Assembly: GCA_000149265.1 (NCBI GenBank)
Contig: CH000799.1
Location: 95,774 to 159,773 of the forward strand
Reading direction: 5' to 3'
DNA: 64,000 nucleotides
Source: Ciona savignyi
Taxonomy: Eukaryota > Chordata > Ascidiacea > Phlebobranchia > Cionidae
How positions within the stretch are numbered: the stretch's first letter is position 1; each line of letters starts with the position of its first letter. Below are positions 45,201-57,000 of this stretch, in pieces. The notes below the pieces were generated by a model. The model searched no databases, was not told the origin of the DNA, and was given only the letters and a program-made list of their open reading frames with translations. The position numbers and the translations under genes were made by a program.

Positions 45201-47966
45201 CGCAAGCAGTCGTTCCGTAACGCTCAAACTGTGATGCGTGAAGAGCCGACAGGGCGTTCAGTTTAGTAAATTCCGTACAACGGTCTGGATGTTACCAACC
45301 GCATGGTGTATTATCGCGTTCGCTTGTTAGATAGTTTCAAACAATAAAAACAGATTAGTGACGAATTATTTTTATAAATTGTAGGTTAAAATTGACTGCA
45401 AGTCAAGTTTTTTAATATTAAACATTCGATTCGGACATGGGCAAGAAAGAAGAAGAAAGCTTTCTTGTTAGCGCAAGGAACAATTTGCTGGACTTTCGTC
45501 TTTTTATTTACAACTCAGAGGAAAAGTCGGTGCTCGGCAGAAACTCGGCTAGTTGGGGTGTGCTTATTTGATTTTGTGTAGAGTTGTTTTTTAAATGTCA
45601 CCTAAAAACAGATTCAACGTGAAACTCAACGCAGCAATATACTTAATATACTACTACTCCCTATTATCCTTTTGTATTAATCTTATTCATGCCATTTTTA
45701 TATTGCAGGAAGGATTTTAATCTTCTACCTCTTCTACTACGCTTTTCTTGCCGCCCTGTTTGCGGTCTCCATCACCATTGTGCTTGGGACGCTCGATCCA
45801 AATGAACCGCGATTCCAAACTCGTCTTCAGGCACCAGGTAATGTGTGTGAGATGTAAGTGCTGCCCTCGCAACTTGGCGAGGTTTAAATGGGGGTTCTTA
45901 TATATATTCTTTAAATCATTTTTGGCGATGAAAAGGAGCCATAATAAACAGTGATTCTAGTTCGGTCAATTTGGATTTTTGTTTAACAAATCCGAACAAA
46001 TGTATTGAGCAACCATAAATTAAGTTGTTCTAACCTCAACCCTGAAAACAACCAGAGTTTCCCATAACTGCACAGTGTCGTGCCGACCCGCGAATTTCTT
46101 ATGTGAAAATCGTGTGGATTTTTTTGTTTTATTTAAACTTCACCTCGTCAATTACAGGTCTTTCTATCCAACCGAAACTTGACGCCAGCATCAAAAGAAC
46201 ATCGGACGTTATCTTCACCGCCGGACAAGCGGATACCTATACCCAATACACAAACACACTCACAGAATTCTTAAAACGTAAGTTGTCTAGACTTTGGATT
46301 GCGCAAATGGTTTAGCTGAATAAATAAATCCGATCGTCACGTTCACTCCGCAAATGTAATTTCGATCCGGGCGAAAACTAAAAGTTTGGAATGGGAAAAC
46401 AGCGAATTAAAACATCGGGTTTCAAAAATGTCAAGAGTATGATGTCACCTTCCTCTCATTTAAGAGTTGTTCTATCAGTTAACAACATGACTAAGTCTTT
46501 AGTTAAGACAACTATGCGTGGAAAAAGATACTGAATGTCCTTAATCCGCAGCATACAAGGAGAACCAAGCAACGCTGAACAACTGCACAAATGGTAAAGT
46601 GAAGATCAACCAGCAATACTCCATGGAGAAACCTCCACCGTCCTGCAGATTCGATCTCGCCGACCTCGGTCCTTGCAGGAACGAGCCATACGGTTATGAC
46701 GTAGGCAGACCTTGCATCTTCGTCAAAGTCAACAGGGTCAGTTTAGTGGATTATTTGGTTGATTTTTTTGCTAAATGTACTTTTATATTTAGTTCACAAA
46801 ATTCCAAAGAAATTAGTCTGTTTTATGTTTTTGCCGATAAATTTTAAAAACAATACTCCCAATTATTATTAATGCTAGTATAAAAAAGTCGTTCTAAAAA
46901 TAAAGATTTGGCCATATTTACCCATCACTAATAAATATTTAACGCAATCTTCTAGATCATCAAATGGTATCCAGTCGGCTTCACCGATCTGTCGAAGGCT
47001 GTTGGCAACGCGGATTCAAACGCCCCGCCTCTGAAGGATGTGCTTATGGCGAGGAACAGAGCATACGACCCAAACCGCATGTATGTCTCCTGCTACGACG
47101 TGGTAAGTGATTTGTCGACCTCGATTAAGATAATGTTAAACGAAATTAAACTCAAGTATTTCTTATTTCGTTTCTTTTATTTTCGATCCTAGACTCTGAT
47201 AAAATATTAAATGTACAAAATGTAAGTTATTCCAAAAATTTACGAGGCCAAGTACGTTGTGATTCTTATTCGTACTTGTGCATAGTATGCCATCGTAATG
47301 TTAAACTTTTTTCAGTCTTCATTGCTCTATAAAATCGCGTTCGTATATTGCGACCGATATGCGAATGCAACAATAGGTTTTCGTTTTATTAAATTCGAAT
47401 TTGCACGCAGACCAGTGGCAACCAGACCTACTTGAACACCGCGGCGGGCGTCAGCGCTAACACCATGTATTACCCGGAGGATAACGGCATTCCGTTCAAA
47501 TACTTCCCATACTATGGTGCTTTCCTGCAGAAGGACTACATGACACCGCTAGTGGCTGTGCAGTTCAACAAAGTTACTGTAAGTAGCTTGCTGCTAACGT
47601 CCTTCATAGCAATGGTCTGACAATTGCAGTTTCTTTTTATTACTATACTAGATAAAATTATGGTCAATTGTTTTTTTTTGGGGGTTAACCCTTAAAACTA
47701 AATAAATCGCCATTACAAGACGAATAACACACTGTATGACATTAGTATTTATTTCCTCGTTTATAGAAATTCAAATCACTTTGATGTAACAAATTAAAAA
47801 AAGTACAATGAATTAAAGTAGGTCAATTTTTTGCTCTAACGTTGTCCTATACTTGCAGAGAAATGTCGACGTGCGTGTACGCTGCAAGGCATACGCACTC
47901 AACATCCAGGATAACGAGCGCATGCGCATTGGATACTTCACCTTCACATTGAGAGTCAACGAATAA
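42273..47966 (+). CDS. ATP1B: Na+/K+-ATPase beta subunit, complete (335 codons from the upstream start)
   Basis: Type II glycoprotein that assembles with the alpha subunit, needed for folding, export and K+ affinity of the sodium pump. Exons: 1A 42273-42423, then 45709-45837, 46158-46277, 46552-46736, 46956-47102, 47411-47578, 47859-47966; phases close. Exon 1A encodes the cytosolic tail with FLWNPEEKTVLGRGGKSWG. Exon 2 encodes the single membrane helix (ILIFYLFYYAFLAALFAVSI). The ectodomain has the six conserved cysteines in pairs: NNCTN/PSCRF, GPCRN/RPCIF, SCYD/RCKA. Family signatures IIKWYP and YFPYYG then PLVAVQF are present, as are glycosylation sites NCT and NQT. An alternative first exon at 45437 gives a 325-codon form. 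Isoform orthology (beta1, 2 or 3) is not decided. AATAAA at 47962 and 48145 may end the mRNA. Confidence 0.96.
43040..43260 (-). mobile_element. Diverged SINE in ATP1B intron 1
   Basis: Retains GTGAATGGAAAACGCAGGGG at the tail side, GTTACCAAAG.. and AACCCATTAATCTACTAG in the body, in the same order as in the SINE at 7147-7449. The head is not recognisable. Confidence 0.55.
45437..45557 (+). CDS. ATP1B: ATP1B alternative first coding exon (1B)
   Basis: ATG at 45437; 40 codons plus one base, ending TTGGG|GTGTGC, the same phase as exon 1A. It encodes MGKKEEESFLVSARNN and then FRLFIYNSEEKSVLGRNSAS, the same LGR-x-x-x-SWG junction that 1A carries. The two exons therefore offer two different cytosolic tails for one membrane and ectodomain, probably from two promoters 3.2 kb apart. 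The 1B tail starts with a lysine/glutamate run, the 1A tail with an acidic Asp/Ser run (DTKDSDSDS). Confidence 0.88.
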
Positions 47967-50900
47967 ATCACCCGATTACCCGACCATCCTGTAGCATCAC
48001 ACACCGATTTTAGTCATTTTCTTACTTGTTTTTACTGTTGTATTTGGTAGCGGAACAAAATTTTATGAAATTTAAGCAAGCATTGACATTTGTAGCATGG
48101 AACCGTGTAAACCTCTTAAAGGTTATGATTTCTTAACCAATTCGAATAAATTCAATTTGGCATTTTAATTTCTTTGGGTGTTTCTTAAATGCTGTTGTTT
48201 ACTAAAGTACAGACAGGTCCAATGATTTTCAAAGAGATCAGAGAAATTAAGTTATTAGAGAAATTAACATGCATATGTTATCAGCTAGGATCATCTTTAG
48301 ATAGATTGTTCTGCGAAGTTCTTTGTTTCGAGCTTTGTATATAATTACTGTAGCGTAGAAATAGGCCGTAGTAGTGAGCGATCAATAATTCAAATCCCAC
48401 CACGATTGATGCATCGTTGCTAGGAGACGTGCGGTGGATTCCATGTGACCCCAATTGACCATATGACGCCGCCAGCTGTTGCTTAGTGATGCGATGTTCT
48501 AAGCAGTTCATGCAACTAACGAATCACACACGACCAAACTAGAATTACAGCTTACTTGCTTTTATTTGGCGAAAAATAGTCGAATACCCAGCTGTGGTTG
48601 TTGGTTAAAATATCGGCACAGGATATACACTGACCTTTCTGGGATTATTGAAAATACCAATGTAGCCGCACTATAGTGGACAACGAAAAGATTCTAAACC
48701 ACGGTTTACAAATAAAAATAATCGCCAATAATTATAAAACGCAGAATTAACCGACAAAGCACTATCTTAAAAACCAGCTTTAGTAGCGATAATATCAAAT
48801 GGTTTTTAGTTTTCAGTTTTTTTAGATACAAAAGAAATTCATAAGATGATTAAATCACGGTTGCAACACCACGTCAACTTGCCGATAAAAATCAAGTGTA
48901 GGTCCAGGGTCATCTTAAGGCTTGCTTACACAATCAAATAATGTATTGCAAATTGTCTGTGTGCTGTAGGTCGTTGTATGAAAACAAAGAACAATCTAAG
49001 TTGCAATCAATGAAACCAAATTGTTCATTTCGCTTGACTTGGCGTTCTATTGGTGGAAATGAGGTCGTGTAATTAAAAAATCCAGGTCAATTATTGTTAC
49101 CACATGTTTCATCCGATCAGTTGTTGTTAAGTCCAGATGTCTTACACCGGTGGTTATATATGGCACATAATCTGTTTGGTTGGTCATGAATAATAAAACG
49201 CATCGTCATTTGATCGATTTGATATTTAGGGTTTATTAAGCATACAGTTCGTAGAATTGTGAAATCCCCGGTGAAAAGTTAAACAGGAAATGATCATTGA
49301 TTTACAAAAGAACTTCGGCTTGTGTCAATATATTCAGTAGTCGACGACCGACGTTGGTAGATCATTAACCTGAAAGGTTGCGCAAGTATGTAGACCTATA
49401 TGGCAAGGTCACCTTATACTCTTGCCGAAATCCACAGGGAAATTGAGTCAGTTTGATAATTCCCACACATGTTCTGTTGTGCACACCCTTATGTTTTTTT
49501 ATGATATAGGCTACCTATAATTTATTTAACACTGGAAAAGGAAATGGGTCTCTATTGCGTTTATTAATTGAATTAAAATGTTATTAATTAGATTGTAAGT
49601 TTAAAGTAATGATCACAACTCATTAAACCGTGCATTCAACGACTCCACCAATGGTTTTACCTTCGTCGGTAATTGGTGAGCATCTTATACAGCAGATATT
49701 ATCACCTGTTATTTCTTGTTGCTGTAAAATATGTCAAAGACCCAATAAATGATATTTCTCGCATAGACTTTCTGGGCGTATTACTGTTTTACCTCGCGCC
49801 AGACGGTCGATGGTGCAAGCTAGAAGTTTGTGTCATATAAAACTATGCGCTTTACAAACCTTGCTGAAACCCAAAGAATTTATATTTTGTATATACAGAA
49901 CAATGCGTTAACGGCAACCTGAATTTGGGATCAAGGTATTCTTATAATAATCATGTTCTAACGATGATTTGTTTTGTTTTTTTAATGCCATGTGAATAAA
50001 AATCGATGGCGTAAGCAGAAAAAAAGCAATGAAGTTTCACATCGTGGTTTAATTTCATAATTTTTTTGGGTAATAAAATGTGATTGGTGGGCTTTTTGTT
50101 AACCTTATGAAAAGTGAGGTACGTTGAATATGTTTACAAAAAATTAAAAATAATATTTTTGTTTACATAAATCAAAGCGATTAAGTAGCGCAGTTACACT
50201 GAACTAACGCCCCTCCCGTATGCTCCTACGTGGCGATGTATGTATATGTGTTAGTCGCGTTAAAAGTGTGGCCATCCGATCGATACTTTGTTACTGGGTC
50301 AAGTTTTGACCCCTTTGCGTGGAGTGGTATATGAACCGGCGGCGCGAACCAATCGCCACACTAGCGTGAAAACTTCTAATAAACTGAGGTTTATGTATAT
50401 TATAGATCTTTTGCGACATCGCGTGTTAGACAAATGCAATACAAGAATTTCTACATTTGAAAATTTATTTTGTTATGTTTTTCGTGAAACCCCATATATG
50501 CAGATAATACATATTTATAACGAAAATGTTATGTATAATACAATTTTCATTGATTTCAATAATGTAGCATATCTACATCGTAAGGAACATTACACTTTAG
50601 TAATGTTGATTGACTTTTTATAAAACTATTTAGACTTGTTTACGAAATTGCACAAACAGTATAAAGGATTACAATTTAATTAAAACAACCGTCATAAAAT
50701 TTTCTTTCTTATTAAGGTTTAACTGACATACTTGTACAATTCATCAAATGGAAAACATACACAATATTTAATATTTATAGAGGTACACTAAGGCAATAGG
50801 AAACATGTAGACATGCTCAATGGTTAAGTACATAAACTTTGATTTTATAGTTTGTGATTTGTAGGCCAAGTCGTATAACTGGACAAAAAGTTTAAAGTGG

Positions 50901-51019
50901 CATTGAATTTCTCTTAAGCCAAAACTGTCAACCGACAAAACCTGATCGCGTTAAAAGTTATGTTTTTGTGGACAGAAAGAAAGGTGCAAACTTTCTGTTA
51001 AGTTCAACTTCAAATAAAG
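47967..51019. other. Intergenic between ATP1B and the GPCR gene
   Basis: No gene supported. At about 50205-50310 a diverged SINE head lies on the minus strand (GTGGCCATCCGATCGATAC and GTTAGTCGCGTT on the plus strand). The two genes converge, so both 3' ends face this region. Confidence 0.5.
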
Positions 51020-51025
51020 TTTATT
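51020..51025 (-). terminator. Polyadenylation signal of the GPCR gene
   Basis: AATAAA on the minus strand, ten bases after the stop codon at 51035-51037. Confidence 0.6.
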
Positions 51026-51034
51026 GTGATGTCA

Positions 51035-54000
51035 CTATGGGGAGAGGAATTTTGTCTCCACGATAAGCTGTGGGTCCTCGGTGCCGTGCCAGCAATCAGC
51101 ATTGTCCTCTGTATGAGGACGGAACCGATCTTCTCTTGCTTCTATATTATCGTGTGGGCGGTATATGAGGGAGCCAGTGGTGGCAGCTGGGACGGTGCTT
51201 GACGAATTTTCCGAGACCTACCGTACGAAATAGCTCTTTCGTATGTACCGATTGTATTTAGCTTAAGCTATAAACAATAACAGTAAAATATTCATAAGTA
51301 TTCATTCTCTTATTCTAAGGAGCAAAATTATAATGGTATACAACAGGCGACAATTAAGAATTTTTGAAAACTATTGATAAAAATTATGTATAAAAGGTAT
51401 ATAAAAGGTGGTTCATTAATTTATGACAATATTGTATACGTTTTTTAATATTGTATACGTTTTTTAATAAGTCCGCTATACCGTGTCCAAGTAAATGGAA
51501 TACTGAACACCATAAAATGCAACTGGTATAAAAATTGCTCTATTGCTGTACAAACAGTTTGAAATGCAACTCACTCTAGCCGAAGTAGTCCTGCAACGGC
51601 GCGCATCCGCCATCCGCTGTCGGAATGTCGTGGAGCGTTGGGTGGATGATGACCACGTCCCAGCAGATTGCCGGTTACGACAGAACACAAAACGAGCTTT
51701 GCTAAACCGGCGAAAGAATCTGGAGCCTAAAATTTGCAAGAAGTTCGTTAATGAGTTTCAGTCAACACGCATTCAGCTCTTTATGGAATGAATTTATCTC
51801 TGTGCCACAACGCTTTTCTTAAAGAAGTGCTTGCCTTAATATTAAATTCCGTATGCATAAATAAAAAATTTCTTTGCTGCAAAAATGTTATAATCCTATT
51901 ATTTAAAAGAGTGTTTTATCGGCTAACAATGGATTAACCAAGGCCTACACTATTGCAAGGGTTGGAATGAGCATTTACTACAGATCACACAACTTTGTTT
52001 ATTTAGTTTTGTTGTAAAAAAGTTTGCTGTCTTACGAAAGGATCAACGCAAAATGTTTTATTATAAAAGCTAAATTTAAGTCACATATGCAATTTTAGGT
52101 TTTGATAAATATCTTCTGCTTTTCAAGTGTGGATTTTAGGTAAGTATTCTCTTCATGGGTTTCTTTCTATCGTAAAAATAGGTTAACCAAATGTTAAAAC
52201 GGCACTAAAATATTATACCTGCGCACTAAGAAAAGTAGGCTACGTATAGCCTATGTGTAAGGAAGGATGAGCTAAGGAGATCGATTAAAAAAAAAACTTC
52301 CTGGGCCAAAAACAAATTAATATTGTGAGTGTAAGTGATATTTTAGAGTGCCAATATGGTTATGCTTTTGGAAGTGCGAAAACGCAACAACTTTACACAT
52401 TACCCAGTAGTCTTAAAGTCAAGTTAAGAAAACTTAACCGCTATGCGAACGCGACATAACAAAGTGGGCAAGTACGGGATAGTATTGTTACACAAACCTA
52501 CCGAGAAAAGTGTACAGTACAGGGTTGATCATGCTGTTGAGATAAACCAGGACGATTGTAAGATTTTCAACCAACATGCAGTTCTCGACGGAGAACGGCA
52601 GTCGTGAAAACTTGACGAGCAGCACAATATTGTACGGCATCCAGCAAACCAGGAACATTAGAACCAGAGAGACCTATATACCAGTGCGAATGATTGAGAA
52701 ATATTTTTTACAGTTGGAATGTGATTCCTTTTTCCACACAAGTGTGCATGTGAGGCATGTTTGGGCACAAATTAAAATAAGTTATTTTGCAAAAGGGTAA
52801 TGCATAAATTTGAACTCAAGTCTGAGCATAAAGCCTGACTTTGTATTTTCTAGCATGTATCCAAGGTGGACATGTTGTGACTGATAGAACAATGTAGAGA
52901 TGGGGGAAGTCGGCAAACGAGATGCGTAACTTCTGGAAAAGGCTTGCGAAATAAGATGCGTTTTTTCAACACTGGTTGTATATTTACCACAATGATGGTG
53001 ACTCTTGATTTCTGGGCCATTCCTGGTGTTTGCTTCTTGTTTGCGGACCTATTTGACCCAGTGGAAGAGAACCGGAGCGATCGGAATAGCTTTCCACCTC
53101 GTTGAGATGTCGCTTCAGATGAACCCTTTCTATTTCCAGTCCGTCTGTAGAATGTGTGGGCGACAGGTTAGCTCTATCGATACGTTATACACATGTGCAA
53201 AATAAATCAAAAAGACCCATCCCATCTGAATATCTTAAGAGTTGGTTCGTGGTGTACAATCTTTAGAAGTTCTAGTTTTAACAAAAACGGCGAAAAGTTT
53301 TTGTTTTTAATACCTGAAGTTTATTTTTTTTTAAATATTTTTTGGCATTGCTAGAAATTACTGAATATTTATTACAAACAGAAATTAGTGAATATCTGTG
53401 ACTGCTGTTATGATTATAAAATATGTTTTCCTTAAAACTGGTGTCCTATACCTGTTAGCTGAGCTGATAGCCGGATGCATAACACGCCAGGTTATTAAGC
53501 TGTAGCAGACAGTCATGATGGTGAACGGTAGGAGAAAAGCAAACACAAAGTGCATGCCAGCCCATATCTTCATGGATACCCATGGCTCGTTTGAACACGC
53601 TCGTGGCTGCAAAAACGAATTCTTTGATAAAAATTATCTGCGGCATTTTTTTATACTTTTACGCTATTTATTATATCACTGCTTATTTTTATCGGTGGTA
53701 CACACAGAATATTGTTGACTTCAGTCAAATAGAGATCCTTCCAAGTCACAGAAGAAATATTACAGTCTTTTTGCTATTAAATTATGGGTACGCAGGACGA
53801 TATCTGTAGACATTTAGTAAATACGAAAACACTTACATCCTCCACCGCACTCTCCTGTAGTTCCCGTGTCGTCGATGGCTCTAATGTGTTCATCAACTAC
53901 AATATAAACCGCAAAATATAATTAAAACTATTTATTAGAACATATATACAGGGGGCCGTCACCAAATCCGTTTTTTAGAAGAAAATTATGCACGAACCGT

Positions 54001-57000
54001 TTGTGTTAGCCATTCGCCCATACCACGGTATATAAAGCGCAAGAGCTATGTTACACTGGCAATCGTCATTTTGGCTCGGGAATACGTAAAGACGTGCTTT
54101 CATCGATTCAATCGGTTTACTAGAATTATTGCAGTTTGTTGTGTATAAATTAGACATCCCTTCGAGTTGGCACGACCCATTATTCCACTAGGGTGTCATT
54201 TCGAACATGCAACTAAGTAACATAGCTATATGGTCGTACCATATATATAACGTTGTATAGAGTATGTTGTACAGAATAGAAATGCAACCAGACAAGTTTT
54301 AAAGTTAAACACCATTGTTTTTTTCTGAATAACTGCATGAGAAGTAGTAAACTGTGCGAAGGGTATAGATGTATACATAATGATTAGACAACTAACCTCG
54401 TAGAATTGAGAAGGATCATCAATGTAATCTAAAACGGTACGAAGAATAAGTTTCAATTGCAATATCATAAAATCTCCCACAATGTATTTTTTTGTTATTT
54501 TGAGAAAAACAAAGTGAGAATAAAAAAAGGAGATTTCCTCCAAAATTACTAGAAAAATCACGCTCATGCGAGAATAGTATACCTGTCATATCGTTCATAT
54601 TGGTTGCATTCCTGTGATGTCTTCTAAACTCTTCGTCGCTTTTGGGAAATTTATGGGTGCATTTACAGTTCACATCGGACCATACAAACAGTGGTATGGA
54701 AACCGCGATTGCAAGAACCCACACCTGAATAAAAACAATCAGGTTGATCCTAACCACCATATATCGCCTTCATGTTCTATCCTTTCACGCAAAGGATATT
54801 TACGATCAGCCCAACTATGGTGCATTGTCAATTTTTAATGTATGTCCAGAGTTATAACATGGAACCTCTTAAGGTATCTACCACTGTAATACTATTGTAC
54901 CTCCGCTCACCTGCTATACTCTATGCACTAAGAGCCGTCTTGTTTATTACCAACCAATACATTACCGTCAGTATATTATATTATCATAATATATAGCCAG
55001 TCTTGGGTATTTTCTAATTTACATGAAACCATAAGAATTGCATTTACTACAGATAGCTTCAATAAGCATCAAACTGATTACCGCCAGAGTGATAATAACC
55101 GCATTTCCGTGGGTACGTAGCTTGCGCCATGGGGCGGAGACAGGATGAACTATTGCCACATATCTGTCAAAACTCATCACCTAAAGTAAAAACAATTTTT
55201 TAATACAGAAAAGTAAAGATGCCTCCATTATTATAGTGATACATTTTATTTTTTGTAGTACCTTGTCTGTATATATATAACGTTTTTGTAGTATAATGTT
55301 TTTGTAGTAATGTCAGAAATCAATCTAATATTTAAACTCTTAACGATGCTTGATCGATTATAAGGTGGTTAGGTCGACTTATTTACAGCCGAAAGTGTGA
55401 GTTTAAATTCGATTTCTTTTTTCGTTTATGTTTGTGAGTTGTTCGACGAGTCCAAATATCGTAACCCAGCGTATAATGGGTAAACAATGTCATCGTTTTA
55501 GACTTTTAGTCATGCTGAAAACACTGCAATAATTTCTGGTACCCGGCGGTAGGCACGGCGTGATTTGATGAACGTGACCACTTTTGTTGAATCAAAATAA
55601 CCGCGTTAGCGGGAAAATTGGATGAAGCATCCGCACCAAATGTTTTAATGTATAGATCTTTATCACTACCAGGCGGATAATTTGTAAGTTCAAGATTTCA
55701 CGAATAAAAATCAGAAGAGGATAAAAAAACCATCTAACTCAAGACCCAGTGCAATATTTTATATTAACAACCAACATAATTTTATCTCAAGCAACCAAAA
55801 GATGTGGTTATCCATGTTCAGAACTGACTATACATATACACCCAGATATACATATACACCCATGACACACCCGTTGAAACTGTATGTATTATTTTTGAAG
55901 GGTCAAACCTTAAATGCAAAATCTCTCTGTGAAAGGTATTATTTGAAATTTATAAAAAAAAATTAAACATATATGATTAACCGTCAAAAAGAAGATCCCA
56001 GCATAATAATTCAGCATGAATACTGCTTGCTGGATGTGGCATAAAAAGTGCGGCATGCTCCAATACCCATTTAGACCTTCAGCTGCTTTGAATGGCAGCA
56101 TAGCAAGAAAGAGGGAATCGGCGATTGCCAGCTGAAGAACATACCTGTAATTACATACTTCGTTAAAGGGTCAAATATTTTCACACTAAGATTTAAGAAT
56201 CTCTTTGAACAACTTAAACGATATAAAAATCACAATATTGGAAACTTGAACAAAAATATTTAGTTACATTTCTGTGTGACGTATTTTTACAAATATCTTA
56301 ATAATTTTATTGAGTTTGACTATTTACAATTTTAAAATTTTAATCATAAGGCATCTGCCATTAGTCGGATTAGGTTGTTATTGTTATTTATGCTTTACTT
56401 TTACCAAGAAACCGAACAGAAATTTATTTTTTGGGATATGTTATTCAGCAAGTTTAAACAAACATTATTTTCACATGAACATTCATGGTTTCATTTATAC
56501 TTCTATTATATTATTTTTTTCCTGATTAAAAACAAATTAAATGTTAATGATAGAACATTTATGCCTTAACTTAATCAATCAAACTCTTTTATACAGTCAA
56601 ACACGAGCTGTTGTTTTGCTGGTAGTTATTTTCGAATTCCGAACTATAAACGAAGCATTGCTGTTTGCACATTAGTTCACGAGAAACGATGGGTAGTCAA
56701 TTGTTTATTGTTTTATCGCTGAACCAATATGGAGAGGAAATTGCCAGTTTCGTCATACCGCTGTTCTGGTGCAACAAAAGTCAATAAATTTCATGGACAA
56801 ATGTCACTGGTTTTAGCTATAAAACAAACTATTATCCTTTGTTGAAAAAAATATGTCGGTTGTATCAAAATGCCAGGTTACTTTATTTTTATTTTTTATA
56901 GTTAAAAGATGTAACAGGACCTTAAAAATAATTCCGAAACAGGAAAAAGATGGCCAACATTGGTGGTGGCTAAATCCTGTCTATAATCAGATTAAGTATT

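Noticed and set aside
51030-51200. Plus-strand 57-codon frame MSLWGEEFCLHDKLW.. resembling a small membrane protein
   Set aside because: It is antisense to the GPCR tail exon (51035-51217), which joins in phase to exon 10 and ends at a stop with a nearby AATAAA.
51543-51791. Plus-strand 82-codon frame with GC-rich coding-like composition
   Set aside because: It is the antisense of GPCR exon 10 (51575-51726, minus), whose frame, phase and helix-8 motif fit the receptor.
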